Shown here: positions 27,758 through 36,851 of the stretch, one piece after another
Numbering within the stretch: the stretch's first letter is position 1
How the letters are laid out: every line of letters begins with the position of its first letter
NCBI RefSeq assembly: GCF_000722695.1
Contig: NZ_JPFU01000016.1
Coordinates: 1 to 63,892, forward strand
Direction: 5' to 3'
DNA length: 63,892 nucleotides
Origin: Streptococcus mitis
Lineage (GTDB): Bacteria; Bacillota; Bacilli; Lactobacillales; Streptococcaceae
The notes under the pieces: model-generated
Told to the model about the DNA's origin: nothing
The model's input: only the letters and a program-made list of their open reading frames with translations
The model's database searches: none
Position numbers and translations under genes: made by a program

Positions 27758-28876
27758 CTATACTCGTTCTCCATTACTATTTACTCTGTAACCATCCACC
27801 GTCGTATTAACAGCTAAGGCGCCTGAAGAGTAAGAATAATACCACTTACCAGAGACTTGATACCATCCTGTTTTCATTGCTCCTGAACTATCCAGATAAT
27901 ACCACAGACCATTTTCCTTTAACCATCCTGTCTGCATTTCACCAGATGATTTCAAATAATACCAGCTAGAACCATCCTTCAACCAGCCTGTTGATTTAGA
28001 ACCATTTGATTTGAAGTGATACCAACTACCATTTATTTTCTTCCAACCAACAGTTAAACTACTATTGGATCCATAGCTAGAGCTATTTCCTGATTGATTC
28101 TGATAATTCTGTGAAGAAGTCACCCCCTCTAGCTGGATATAGCGACGACTTCCGTTATAAGCCGTATAACTCAACCACTTGTATCCATCTTTTTCGAGAA
28201 TTTGATCATAATGAACATTCTCCCCAGGATAATAGTAATCAATCGCAGTTGCGCTAGCTAGTGGCTGATTTTTGATAGCAGCCTTAGCCTTAAAATAATG
28301 TGTTCCCCCTGTTGAAGCTGAGGATTGACTATTCCCAACACTGCCACCAGATAAATCTTTAAAATGAATAAAACCAGTCATAGTATTGGCCTTCACGACG
28401 CGCTTGTTGTAAGATTCTCTTATTCCATAGTTATATTCTTCAATCTCAATCTCATCTCCTATTACATTTGATACCCAGGCAACATGACCATAAGTTCCTG
28501 CAGTAGACCAAGCAATAGAGCCAATAGCTGGTCTATTATCTACACGATAGCCTTCACGACGAGCACGATAGCCCCATTCATTCGCATTTCCATAAGCAGC
28601 CGGAATCTCAAAACCATTGACATTACTCAAACGAAAGGCTGCAAAAGAAGTACACTGACGAGAATACATGCGCCACTTGTCAATCTCCTGACTCCCATTT
28701 TTATAATGAGCAGGATAATCATCCCCACGCGCAATTGATCCATTCCCTCCAGAATAGGCATAGACACTATCACCCGCTGCTAGCATCAATCCTACTACTA
28801 AAAAAGGAACAACCTTTTTAACTGATTTTCTAAAAGAAAACCCTGTCTCTGTTACTTTGAATGGTAAAACTTTCAT
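27758..28876 (-). CDS. cbpD: Choline-binding murein hydrolase (competence fratricin)
   Basis: Secreted hydrolase that lyses non-competent siblings during competence. The 372-residue protein has a signal peptide ending AAGDSVYA. A CHAP amidase/endopeptidase domain follows, with catalytic Cys in SRQCTSFAAFRL and His in YGHVAWVSN. There is one SH3b domain (HYFKAKAAIKN through RRYIQLEGV), then about four choline-binding repeats (GWKKINGSWYHF, GWLKDGSSWYYL, GWLKENGLWYYL, GWYQVSGKWYYS). Pneumococcal CbpD is, from memory, about 448 residues with two SH3b domains, so this version is one domain shorter. ATG at 28876 follows AAGGAGG. Confidence 0.92.
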   Translation of the reverse strand: MKVLPFKVTETGFSFRKSVKKVVPFLVVGLMLAAGDSVYAYSGGNGSIARGDDYPAHYKNGSQEIDKWRMYSRQCTSFAAFRLSNVNGFEIPAAYGNANEWGYRARREGYRVDNRPAIGSIAWSTAGTYGHVAWVSNVIGDEIEIEEYNYGIRESYNKRVVKANTMTGFIHFKDLSGGSVGNSQSSASTGGTHYFKAKAAIKNQPLASATAIDYYYPGENVHYDQILEKDGYKWLSYTAYNGSRRYIQLEGVTSSQNYQNQSGNSSSYGSNSSLTVGWKKINGSWYHFKSNGSKSTGWLKDGSSWYYLKSSGEMQTGWLKENGLWYYLDSSGAMKTGWYQVSGKWYYSYSSGALAVNTTVDGYRVNSNGERV

Positions 28877-28899
28877 TCTTCCTCCTTGAAAATAATATA

Positions 28900-29004
28900 G
28901 TACTCAATGAAAATTAAAGATCAAACTAGGAAGCTAGACGCAGGCTATACTTGAGTATGGCAAGGCGAAGCTGACGTGGTTTGAATTTGATTTTCGAAGA
29001 GTAT
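28900..29004 (+). repeat. BOX element, short A-C form, in the cbpD leader
   Basis: Begins TACTCAATGAAAATTAAAG, continues CAAGGCGAAGCTGACGTGG and ends TTTTCGAAGAGTAT; no boxB. It lies between the cbpD cin box and its ribosome site, so it is in the 5' leader of cbpD mRNA. Confidence 0.88.
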
Positions 29005-29030
29005 AAATCGAAGATTGCCTTCACTTAAAT

Positions 29031-29038
29031 TATTCGGA
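29031..29038 (-). promoter_or_regulatory. Variant cin box TCCGAATA upstream of cbpD
   Basis: Seven of eight bases match the ComX box TACGAATA, 155 bases before the cbpD ATG. cbpD is an established late competence gene, which supports the call. Confidence 0.55.
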
Positions 29039-29048
29039 GAAAAAAGAA

Positions 29049-29072
29049 AAAGTGAGAAAATTTCTCACTTTA
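29049..29072. terminator. Terminator downstream of veg
   Basis: AAAGTGAGAAA / TTTCTCACTTT palindrome overlapping the end of the veg-like gene; poly-T on the minus strand follows. Confidence 0.75.
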
Positions 29073-29336
29073 GTCAAGATAATGAATCAAATTCTTTTCT
29101 GTAAGGATATCTGAGTAAGTAAAGGATTCAACGTAAACATTAGCTTGTTTATCTCCTTCAACGTTCCCAAATTCCACGATAAATAGGGATGGATAAACTT
29201 CAATTAGCTTACCCAATCTATTTTTTTGGCGCTTACGCCCATTTTCCAAGGTCATTTCGATTACATGACCCTCATGCGCCTTGATTTCCTCTTTAATTTT
29301 TTTCATCTTAGCTACATCTGTAAATGCATCTGTCAT
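29070..29336 (-). CDS. Veg-like small protein
   Basis: An 88-residue protein with the Veg family pattern: VAKMKKIKEEIKAHEGHVIE, then a small beta-barrel with NGRKRQKNRLGKLIEVYPSLF. Veg of Bacillus stimulates biofilm genes; its biochemical role is unclear. Overlaps the dnaB stop by four bases, so it is translated with dnaB. Confidence 0.82.
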   Translation of the reverse strand: MTDAFTDVAKMKKIKEEIKAHEGHVIEMTLENGRKRQKNRLGKLIEVYPSLFIVEFGNVEGDKQANVYVESFTYSDILTEKNLIHYLD

Positions 29337-30691
29337 CTTATTTCCTCCCTTTTTGATATACTTGAAAATTTATTGTATTCTTTTTGGAAAATTAATTCCA
29401 CCGTTCCGCGAGCTCCACTACGGTTTTTCTCGATAATAACTTCTACCTTATTATTTGGTATGCCTTCCTCTTCTTCACCACCACGCTCATAGTAGTCGTC
29501 GCGATAAAGAAAGGCTACGATATCAGCGTCCTGCTCAATAGACCCAGATTCACGAATATCAGACAAGACTGGCCTCTTGTCCTGACGTTGTTCTACACCA
29601 CGAGAAAGCTGACTTAGAGCGATTACTGGAACTTTCAGTTCCTTAGCTAAAATTTTCAACTGACGTGAAATTTCTGAAACCTCTTGTTGACGATTTTCTC
29701 GACCAGTTCCCGTGATAAGCTGCAAGTAGTCTATCAAAATCAAACCTAGATTACCCGTTTCTTGAGCCAGTTTGCGTGAACGCGAACGAATTTCCGTGAT
29801 TCGAATCCCTGGTGTATCATCGATATAGATACTTGCATTCGCTAGATTCCCTTGGGCAATGGTATATTTTTGCCATTCCTCATCGGTCAGTTGACCCGTA
29901 CGGATAGAATGCGATTCCACCAAACCCTCTGCAGCTAACATACGATCCACTAGACTTTCCGCACCCATTTCGAGTGAAAAGATAGCAACCGTTTTATCCA
30001 ACTTGGTCCCAATATTCTGAGCAATGTTCAAGGCAAAGGCTGTCTTACCAACCGCTGGACGAGCTGCTAGAATAATCAACTCCTCCTCGTGCAGACCAGT
30101 TGTCATATGATCCAAATCACGATAACCTGTCGCAATCCCTGTAATATCGGTCGTTTGTTGCGAGCGAGCTTCCAGATTTCCAAAGTTGACGTTCAACACA
30201 TCTCGAATATTCTTAAACCCGCTTCGATTGGCATTTTCACTGACATCAATCAGCCCTTTTTCGGCCTGAGCAATAATTTCATCAACTGGTTGTGAAGCCT
30301 CGTAAGCTTGATTGACAGACTCTGTCAACTTGCCGATTAATCGCCGTAGCATGGATTTTTCAGCAACAATCTTAGCATAATACTCCGCATTAGCAGAAGT
30401 TGGCACAGAATTGACAATCTCAACCAAGTAAGACAAGCCACCAATATTCTGTAAGTCACCTTGATTATCAAGAATGGTGCGAACCGTTGTTGCATCTATA
30501 GCATCTCCACGATCCGATAAATCGACCATGGCCTGGAAAATCAAACGATGGGCATACTTAAAAAAGTCTCGAGACTCAATATATTCTCGCACAAAAACAA
30601 GCTTACTCTCATCAATAAAGATAGCTCCTAAAACAGATTGCTCAGCTAAGATATCTTGAGGTTGTATTCGTAACTCTTCTACTTCTGCCAT
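29333..30691 (-). CDS. dnaB: Replicative DNA helicase
   Basis: Hexameric 5'-3' helicase of the replication fork (called DnaC in Bacillus). The 452-residue protein has an N-terminal DnaB domain (PQDILAEQSVLGAIFIDE), then a RecA-like motor with Walker A ARPAVGKTAFALN and Walker B LILIDYLQLITG, and the arginine-finger region (LSQLSRGVEQRQDKRPVLSD). Lies in the operon gdpP-rplI-dnaB-veg. Confidence 0.95.
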   Translation of the reverse strand: MAEVEELRIQPQDILAEQSVLGAIFIDESKLVFVREYIESRDFFKYAHRLIFQAMVDLSDRGDAIDATTVRTILDNQGDLQNIGGLSYLVEIVNSVPTSANAEYYAKIVAEKSMLRRLIGKLTESVNQAYEASQPVDEIIAQAEKGLIDVSENANRSGFKNIRDVLNVNFGNLEARSQQTTDITGIATGYRDLDHMTTGLHEEELIILAARPAVGKTAFALNIAQNIGTKLDKTVAIFSLEMGAESLVDRMLAAEGLVESHSIRTGQLTDEEWQKYTIAQGNLANASIYIDDTPGIRITEIRSRSRKLAQETGNLGLILIDYLQLITGTGRENRQQEVSEISRQLKILAKELKVPVIALSQLSRGVEQRQDKRPVLSDIRESGSIEQDADIVAFLYRDDYYERGGEEEEGIPNNKVEVIIEKNRSGARGTVELIFQKEYNKFSSISKREEIR

Positions 30692-30734
30692 CAGACTTCC
30701 CTTCCTTTTACAATCTTGTCAAGAAGGTGTAAAT

Positions 30735-31187
30735 TTATCCTTCTTTCACACGAAGATTGATGACACTTGTGATATCTTGATAGATTTTCACTGGTACATC
30801 AATCAAACCAACTGCTCGAATCGGAGCTTGTACTTGGATATGACGTTTATCAATCTTAATTCCAAATTGCTTTTGCAATTCTTCTGCGATTTTCTTATTG
30901 GTAATAGAACCAAAAGTACGGCCATCTGGACCAACTTTTTCAACAAATTCTACAACAGTTTCTTCTGCTTCAAGTTGGGCTTTAATTGCTTTTGCTTCTG
31001 CAATCATCTCAGCGTGAGCTTTTTCTTCAGATTTCTGTTTACCACGAAGCTCACCTACCGCTTGAGCAGTCGCTTCTTTGGCTAGATTCTTTTTGATAAG
31101 AAAGTTTTGCGCATACCCTGTTGGTACTTCCTTAATTTCGCCTTTTTTACCTTTTCCTTTAACATCTGCTAAAAAGATTACTTTCAT
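30735..31187 (-). CDS. rplI: 50S ribosomal protein L9
   Basis: A 150-residue ribosomal protein with the classic N-terminal [20 protein letters not shown] and [14 protein letters not shown] long helix is followed by the C-terminal rRNA-binding domain ([12 protein letters not shown]). Overlaps gdpP by four bases. Confidence 0.97.
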   Translation of the reverse strand: MKVIFLADVKGKGKKGEIKEVPTGYAQNFLIKKNLAKEATAQAVGELRGKQKSEEKAHAEMIAEAKAIKAQLEAEETVVEFVEKVGPDGRTFGSITNKKIAEELQKQFGIKIDKRHIQVQAPIRAVGLIDVPVKIYQDITSVINLRVKEG

Positions 31188-33157
31188 TCTTCTTTCTCCT
31201 TTTCCTTTATTTCATTTAATACAATTTCTGTCAGTTTTTCACCTGCTTCTGACAAGGTTAAATCCTTAATTTGAGCTGCAGCTAAATTAAAGTGGCCCCC
31301 ACCGCCTAACTCTTCCATAATCCGTTGTACATTTAGTTTACTACGACTTCGAGCTGAGATAGAGATAAATCCTTGTGTATTCTTCGCAAGAACAAAACTC
31401 GCTTCAATACCTGACATAGCTAACATGGCATCTGCTGCCTTACTAATAACAACTGTATCATAACATTTCGATTCCTGAGCCTCTGCTATCAATACATCTG
31501 AACCTAATTTACGCCCTTGTAAAATCAGTTCATTGACCTCACGATATTCTTCAAAATCTGTCGCAGCAATTTCCTGGATAGCAATACTATCACTTCCTCT
31601 CGTTCTGAGATAGCTAGCAACATCAAATGTCCGACTAGTCACTCGTGAGGTGAAATTTTTAGTATCCAGCATCATACCAGCCATCAAGACACTGGCTTGC
31701 ATACGACTCAGACGATTTTTCTTAGAATTCTGGAACTGAATCAATTCCGTTACCAGCTCACTGGCACTACTTGCACCACTTTCAATATAAGTGATAACTG
31801 CGTTGTCTGGGAAATCCTGATCCCTTCTGTGGTGGTCAATGACGATGGTTTGAGTAAATAAATCATAAAAATCTTTTGATAAAGTTAAAGCTGTCTTTGA
31901 ATGGTCTACAAGAATCAGCAAAGAACGATTGGTCACCATCCCCATTGCCTCCTTGACAGACAACAACTTCGTAACTCCTTCTTTTTCTAAGAATGAAACA
32001 GCTCGTTCAATATCCGGAGACATTTGATCTTCATCATAAAGAGCATAGCTATTTTCAGTTATATTACTAGCAAACAACTGCATACCTACAGCAGATCCCA
32101 AAGCATCCATATCTAGATTTTTGTGACCAACTACAAAAACCTGATCTACACTCCGAATCTTATCTGAAATAGCTGTCATCATAGCACGCGTACGAGTCCG
32201 TGTACGCTTGATTGAGGCAGCAGACCCACCACCAAAATAAACTGGATTTTTCGTTTCGTCATTCTCCTTGACAACCACCTGGTCGCCACCACGTACTTCA
32301 GCCAAGTTCAAGTTGAGTAATGCAACTTTCCCTATCTCATCATGATTTCCATCACCATAAGAAAAACCCATACTTAAGGTCAATGGCAACTGTCTCTGTT
32401 TCGCCTCTTCTCTGAAAGCATCGATAACAGAAAATTTATCATTCATTAGTCCCTCAAGTACTGTATAGTCCGTAAACAGATAAAAACGATCCATACTCAC
32501 TCGACGGGAGAACATGGCATATTTCCCAGCAAATTCTGAAACAAAATTAGCTACAAAACTGTTAATATGACTGATATCAGACTCTGATGTTTCATCTTCT
32601 AAATCATCGTAGTTGTCAACGGAAACGATCCCAATCACAGGTCGACTCGTTGCTAACTCAACAGTCGCTTCGTATTCTCCAGACACATCAAAGAAGTAAA
32701 GAATCCCAGATACCTTGTCCATATGAACCGAATAACGGGTCTCCCCCAAGGTAGCATAGGATCCTGGATTTCCTACCGATGCCTTGATAATTGTTTGAAT
32801 TAATGCCACATCAATTTCGCCCACTTCATTAGTCAAGATCAATTCAGCATAAGGATTAAACCACTCAACTTCACCAGATGATAAGTCTAATTTAATAACC
32901 CCAACAGGCATCTGTTCTAACAAGGTTGTCAAACTATCTTCAGCTTGGTGGTTTACATACTGAATTTGTTCTACTTCACTCCTTGAGTAGTACTCTCTTT
33001 GATGAATGAATAATAAAATATATGAACCCAAAATAAGTATCAAAAGAAATAGCGTTACCAGTGTATTCGTTACAAAAACAAGTTGCACAGATAGCACTCC
33101 GAACGCCACTATTCCTAATATTAAGGGGAAAATAGGACTTACATAAAATTTTTTCAT
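31184..33157 (-). CDS. gdpP: Cyclic-di-AMP phosphodiesterase
   Basis: Membrane enzyme that hydrolyses c-di-AMP to pApA, tuning osmotic balance and wall stress. The 657-residue protein starts with two membrane helices ([33 protein letters not shown]), then a PAS-like domain, a degenerate GGDEF domain, and a DHH/DHHA1 pair with [23 protein letters not shown] and [12 protein letters not shown] holding the metal-binding residues. The ATG at 33157 follows CCAAGAGG; seven upstream in-frame codons were excluded. First gene of the gdpP-rplI-dnaB operon. Confidence 0.95.
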   Translation of the reverse strand: MKKFYVSPIFPLILGIVAFGVLSVQLVFVTNTLVTLFLLILILGSYILLFIHQREYYSRSEVEQIQYVNHQAEDSLTTLLEQMPVGVIKLDLSSGEVEWFNPYAELILTNEVGEIDVALIQTIIKASVGNPGSYATLGETRYSVHMDKVSGILYFFDVSGEYEATVELATSRPVIGIVSVDNYDDLEDETSESDISHINSFVANFVSEFAGKYAMFSRRVSMDRFYLFTDYTVLEGLMNDKFSVIDAFREEAKQRQLPLTLSMGFSYGDGNHDEIGKVALLNLNLAEVRGGDQVVVKENDETKNPVYFGGGSAASIKRTRTRTRAMMTAISDKIRSVDQVFVVGHKNLDMDALGSAVGMQLFASNITENSYALYDEDQMSPDIERAVSFLEKEGVTKLLSVKEAMGMVTNRSLLILVDHSKTALTLSKDFYDLFTQTIVIDHHRRDQDFPDNAVITYIESGASSASELVTELIQFQNSKKNRLSRMQASVLMAGMMLDTKNFTSRVTSRTFDVASYLRTRGSDSIAIQEIAATDFEEYREVNELILQGRKLGSDVLIAEAQESKCYDTVVISKAADAMLAMSGIEASFVLAKNTQGFISISARSRSKLNVQRIMEELGGGGHFNLAAAQIKDLTLSEAGEKLTEIVLNEIKEKEKEE

Positions 33158-33292
33158 TCCAAACCTCTTGGCACCCATTATACCATAATAACCACCAAAA
33201 AGCGACTTTTTAAAAGTGTAATCAGTAATTCTATCAATTATAAGAAAAAGGAGGTTTACAAATCAGTAAACCTACCTTTACACATATTGAAA

Positions 33293-33841
33293 TTAAGATT
33301 CTTTAACTTCTAACAAACCAATTTCTCCATCTTCACGACGATAAATCACATTAGTTGTCTGATCTTCAACATCCACATAGATAAAGAAATCATGTCCCAA
33401 TAAATCCATTTGTAGAATAGCTTCTTCCAAATCCATTGGTTTTAAATCAATTTGTTTTGAACGAACAACTCTAGACTGGACAACATTTGTATCTTCCACC
33501 AAAGCATCTGTAAATAATTGACTAGTTGCTACCTTATTTTTATTTTTACGCTCGATTTTTGTTTTATTTTTACGAATCTGACGTTCAATTTTATCGGTTA
33601 CAAGGTCAATTGAACCATACATATCTTGAGACACATCTTCTGCACGAAGAGTAATTGAACCAAGTGGAATCGTCACCTCCACTTTAGCAGTTTTTTCACG
33701 ATACACCTTCAAGTTAACTCGAGCATCCAACTCTTGTTCAGCTTGAAAATACTTTTCGATCTTTTCGAGTTTAGAAACTACATAATCACGAATTGCTTCT
33801 GTTACTTCTAGGTTTTCACCACGGATACTATATTTAATCAT
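33293..33841 (-). CDS. hpf: Ribosome hibernation promoting factor, long form
   Basis: A 182-residue long HPF (YvyD type) that pairs 70S ribosomes into 100S dimers. The N-terminal S30AE domain (YSIRGENLEVTEAIRDYV) is followed by a basic linker (KTKIERKNKNK) and the C-terminal dimerisation domain (KPMDLEEAILQMDLLGHDFF). A cre-like site overlaps its -10, which would link it to CcpA and nutrient state. Confidence 0.95.
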   Translation of the reverse strand: MIKYSIRGENLEVTEAIRDYVVSKLEKIEKYFQAEQELDARVNLKVYREKTAKVEVTIPLGSITLRAEDVSQDMYGSIDLVTDKIERQIRKNKTKIERKNKNKVATSQLFTDALVEDTNVVQSRVVRSKQIDLKPMDLEEAILQMDLLGHDFFIYVDVEDQTTNVIYRREDGEIGLLEVKES

Positions 33842-33882
33842 ATGAGTACCTTCTTTCTAAACATTTTTGTTTTTCTGATTTC

Positions 33883-33897
33883 ATTATAACGCTTTCA
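33883..33897 (-). promoter_or_regulatory. hpf -10 box overlapped by a cre site
   Basis: TGAAAGCGTTATAA on the minus strand matches the cre consensus at 13 of 14 positions and contains the TATAAT -10. CcpA binding here would block transcription directly. The ATG is about 42 bases downstream. Confidence 0.6.
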
Positions 33898-33920
33898 TTT
33901 TATTTTTGCAAATTTTTTCC

Positions 33921-34583
33921 TCATCTTACAAGGGAAAATGTTTTTACATCCTCAGCACCAGCATCTTCCAGCAGTTTCTTCACACGATTTATAGTTGTTC
34001 CAGTCGTATAAATATCATCTATAAGTAGGATTTTCTTAGGAATAGTAACTCCACTTTTAATAAAGAAAGGAAGTTCTGTTGCCAAGCGTTCTGAACGACT
34101 TTTAGAAGAACTAGCTCTCTCTTCTCTTTTATCTAATAAATCCAGATACTTGAAACCTGCTGCTTCAACTAAACCTTCAACCTGATTAAATCCTCTGTCA
34201 GCATATCTCTCCTTACTTAATGGAATGACTACAAATTGATACTCTTTGTACTTTTTCAACTCCTCACTTAAAAATGAAGAAAAAACTTTTCTTAAAAGGA
34301 AGTCCCCATCAAACTTATATCGACTGAAAAAATCTTTCATAGCTTGATTGTAAGTGAAAATCGCTCTATGGTAGACCTTAACTCCTTCTTTACACCAAAA
34401 TTGACAATCTTTACACTTTATTGACAGTCCTATTTTCATACAGTTTGGACAGTGCTCTTCTCCAATTCTCTCAAAAATAGAATCACAGTCTGAACAAAGA
34501 CAAGAGTCATCATTCCTCAAAAGCAAGAGACTACTAAAAGTTAAAACAGTCTTCATAGTCTGCCCACATAACAAACACTTCAT
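33921..34583 (-). CDS. comFC: Competence protein ComFC, phosphoribosyltransferase-like
   Basis: Late competence protein that helps bring transforming DNA into the cytoplasm with ComFA. The 220-residue protein has zinc-knuckle cysteines at its N-terminus (CLLCGQTMK, CLCSDC, CPNCMKIG, CKDC) and a PRTase motif LLIDDIYTTGTTINRV near the C-terminus. Overlaps comFA by four bases and depends on its cin-box promoter. Confidence 0.93.
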   Translation of the reverse strand: MKCLLCGQTMKTVLTFSSLLLLRNDDSCLCSDCDSIFERIGEEHCPNCMKIGLSIKCKDCQFWCKEGVKVYHRAIFTYNQAMKDFFSRYKFDGDFLLRKVFSSFLSEELKKYKEYQFVVIPLSKERYADRGFNQVEGLVEAAGFKYLDLLDKREERASSSKSRSERLATELPFFIKSGVTIPKKILLIDDIYTTGTTINRVKKLLEDAGAEDVKTFSLVR

Positions 34584-35878
34584 AAGCCTGCCTCCTTGTT
34601 CATCTGCTGAATTTCCTTAATTGCCTTCTTGATTGAAGCATTTAACCCGTCATGAAAGAAAATCAAATCTCCTGTCGGTCTATCCATGCTTCGTCCAACT
34701 CGTCCACCAATCTGAATCAAGCTAGACTTAGTAAACAAACGATGGTTGGCCTCTACTACGAAAACATCCACACAAGGGAAGGTAACTCCACGCTCCAAGA
34801 TTGTCGTACTGATAAGTATTGTCAGTTCTCCATCTCGAAAAGCTTGCACCTGCTCTAATCGATCTTCTGTTACAGAAGATACAAAACCAATTTTCTCATT
34901 TGGAAATTGCTCCTGTAAGATTTCTTTTAGCTGCTCCCCTTTCTTAATTTCTGATGCAAAAATGAGTAAAGGATAAGCTGTCTTTCTCTGTTTCTCAATA
35001 TAAGACTTTAACTTGGGTGACAAACAATTCTTATCCAAATAGCGATTAAAATCCGATAACCAAACTGGTTTAGGAATAATCAATGGATTCCCATGGAATC
35101 GTCTAGGTAAGCTCAATCTTTTTAGTTCTCCTAAGCGAACCTTCCTATCTAACTCATCGGTCGAAGTCGCTGTTAAAAAGATTCTCATCCCATTCTCCTT
35201 TACACTATTCTTGACAGCATAGTAAAGTGTAGGATTATCAACATAAGGAAAGGCATCTACTTCATCCACTATCAGTAAATCAAAAGCTTGATAAAATTTC
35301 AATAACTGATGGGTCGTCGCAACAACTAATGGTGTTCGGAAATACGGTTCTGATTCTCCGTGTAGGAGGGCTATCTCACAAGCAAAATCATCTTGCAGGC
35401 GCTTGTACAGCTCCAAACAAACATCTATGCGAGGACTGGCCAAACATACTGCACCACCCCTATTAATCACCTTAGCCACAACTTGATAAATCATTTCTGT
35501 CTTTCCAGCACCCGTCACCGCATGTACCAAGGTTGGCTCTTGCTTATCTACTGCTTGAATCAATCCCTCTGACACCTTCTCTTGAAAAGGAGTTAATTGA
35601 CCACGCCATTTAAGAACATCCTGTTTAGGAAAATCTTCCTGCGGAAAATAGTATAAAGCTTGGTCACTCCTGACTCGCTTCATCAGCAAGCACTCTCGAC
35701 AATAGTAAGCACCGATGGGCAAATACCATTCTTCTAGAATAGTACTATCACAACGTTGACAGAAAAGTTTCCCCTTCTCCTTTCTCATCGCTGGAAGTTT
35801 CTCCGCCAACTGACGCTCCTCTTCTGTTAATTCATTCTCCGTAAACAAACGACCGAGATAATTTGAATTTACTTTCAT
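34580..35878 (-). CDS. comFA: Competence protein ComFA, DEAD-box DNA translocase
   Basis: ATP-driven helicase-like motor for single-stranded DNA uptake. The 432-residue protein has a four-cysteine zinc site (CQRC, CREC), Walker A VHAVTGAGKTEMIYQ near residue 125, Walker B LLIVDEVDAFPY, SAT-like TATS, and helicase motif VI (GGRVGRSMDR). The ATG at 35878 (MKVNSNYLGRLF) is where known homologues start. A perfect cin box lies only 7 bases upstream, so the transcript must be leaderless or nearly so. Confidence 0.95.
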   Translation of the reverse strand: MKVNSNYLGRLFTENELTEEERQLAEKLPAMRKEKGKLFCQRCDSTILEEWYLPIGAYYCRECLLMKRVRSDQALYYFPQEDFPKQDVLKWRGQLTPFQEKVSEGLIQAVDKQEPTLVHAVTGAGKTEMIYQVVAKVINRGGAVCLASPRIDVCLELYKRLQDDFACEIALLHGESEPYFRTPLVVATTHQLLKFYQAFDLLIVDEVDAFPYVDNPTLYYAVKNSVKENGMRIFLTATSTDELDRKVRLGELKRLSLPRRFHGNPLIIPKPVWLSDFNRYLDKNCLSPKLKSYIEKQRKTAYPLLIFASEIKKGEQLKEILQEQFPNEKIGFVSSVTEDRLEQVQAFRDGELTILISTTILERGVTFPCVDVFVVEANHRLFTKSSLIQIGGRVGRSMDRPTGDLIFFHDGLNASIKKAIKEIQQMNKEAGL

Positions 35879-35885
35879 ACTTCTT

Positions 35886-35893
35886 TATTCGTA
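35886..35893 (-). promoter_or_regulatory. ComX (cin) box TACGAATA of comFA-comFC
   Basis: Exact match on the minus strand, 7 bases from the comFA ATG. Confidence 0.85.
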
Positions 35894-35922
35894 AAAACCT
35901 AGCGCTTTAGATAATTTTTTAG

Positions 35923-35928
35923 TACAAT
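35923..35928 (+). promoter_or_regulatory. Possible -10 (TACAAT) of the YigZ-like gene
   Basis: TACAAT ends 6 bases before the ATG at 35935, so transcription from it would start at or next to the start codon. No convincing -35; speculative. Confidence 0.35.
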
Positions 35929-35934
35929 TAAATC

Positions 35935-36570
35935 ATGGAATTTAGAACAATTAAAGAGGACGGACAAGTCCAAGAAGAAATCAAAAAATCCCGCTTTATC
36001 TGTCATGCCAAGCGTGTTTATAGCGAAGAAGAGGCTCGTGACTTCATTACTGCCATCAAAAAAGAACACTACAAAGCTACGCATAACTGCTCTGCATTTA
36101 TTATTGGAGAACGTAGTGAGATTAAACGTACAAGTGATGATGGTGAGCCTAGTGGTACTGCTGGCGTTCCCATGCTTGGGGTACTAGAAAATCACAATCT
36201 CACTAATGTCTGTGTAGTCGTGACACGCTACTTTGGTGGCATTAAGCTAGGCGCTGGCGGATTGATTCGTGCATACGCCGGCAGTGTGGCCTTAGCTGTC
36301 AAAGAAATTGGCATCATTGAAATAAAGGAACAGGCTGGCATTGCTATTCAAATGTCTTACGCTCAATATCAAGAATACAGTAACTTCCTTAAAGAACATA
36401 ATCTCATGGAGCTGGATACAAACTTTACAGATCAAGTCGATACGGTGATTTATGTTGACAAGGAAGAAAAAGAAAATATTAAAGCTGCACTTGTGGAGTT
36501 TTTTAATGGAAAAGTCACTTTAACTGATCAAGGTTTACGAGAAGTTGAAGTTCCTGTAAACTTAGTGTAA
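35935..36570 (+). CDS. IMPACT/YigZ family protein
   Basis: A 211-residue protein of the UPF0029/IMPACT family. The N-terminal part carries the family signature (YKATHNCSAFIIG, DDGEPSGTAGVPMLGVLE, VVVTRYFGGIKLGAGGLIRAY), followed by a DUF1949-like C-terminal domain. Homologues bind ribosomes or cleave peptides, and the yeast relative modulates Gcn2; the bacterial role is not settled. Diverges from comFA with a 56-base gap and no visible ribosome site, compatible with a leaderless mRNA. Confidence 0.9.
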   Translation: MEFRTIKEDGQVQEEIKKSRFICHAKRVYSEEEARDFITAIKKEHYKATHNCSAFIIGERSEIKRTSDDGEPSGTAGVPMLGVLENHNLTNVCVVVTRYFGGIKLGAGGLIRAYAGSVALAVKEIGIIEIKEQAGIAIQMSYAQYQEYSNFLKEHNLMELDTNFTDQVDTVIYVDKEEKENIKAALVEFFNGKVTLTDQGLREVEVPVNLV

Positions 36571-36762
36571 ATAATGGATAATACAGCATTTTATTGACTT
36601 TATCACCTATACTTTAGCAAAATAAAAAGATATTTGCCAAGATCTACTATAAAATGAAGCAATTCAAAAAGAAAAATAATAGCGTTCTCCCTTACATCTA
36701 TTTACTAAAATTAGATTATCAGAATCGCTTGAAAATTAATGGCTTAGACCTATGATATAAAA
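36571..36762 (+). other. Intergenic stretch with a 33-codon ORF, no gene supported
   Basis: AT-rich sequence between the YigZ-like gene and cysK. It holds one small frame, 36654-36755 (MKQFKKKNNSVLPYIYLLK and on to NGLDL), without a ribosome site or promoter. It may be a decayed gene. Nothing else recognised. Confidence 0.3.
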
Positions 36763-36787
36763 AAATCCTATCGCTTCGATAGGATTT
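36763..36787 (+). terminator. Terminator upstream of cysK
   Basis: AAATCCTATCG / CGATAGGATTT perfect 11-bp stem with 3-base loop, followed by a T-rich tract. Confidence 0.8.
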
Positions 36788-36793
36788 CTATAT

Positions 36794-36822
36794 TTTACAA
36801 ATGGTATAGATAGCGTTATACT
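36794..36822 (+). promoter_or_regulatory. cysK promoter
   Basis: TTTACA (36794-36799), 17-base spacer, TATACT (36817-36822); the ATG is at 36852 after AAAGAGG. Confidence 0.75.
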
Positions 36823-36851
36823 AGAGATATCTTATACAAAGAGGTATTCAT

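Noticed and set aside
36654..36755. 33-codon plus-strand ORF between the YigZ-like gene and cysK
   Set aside because: No ribosome site or promoter and AT-rich composition; noted as intergenic only.
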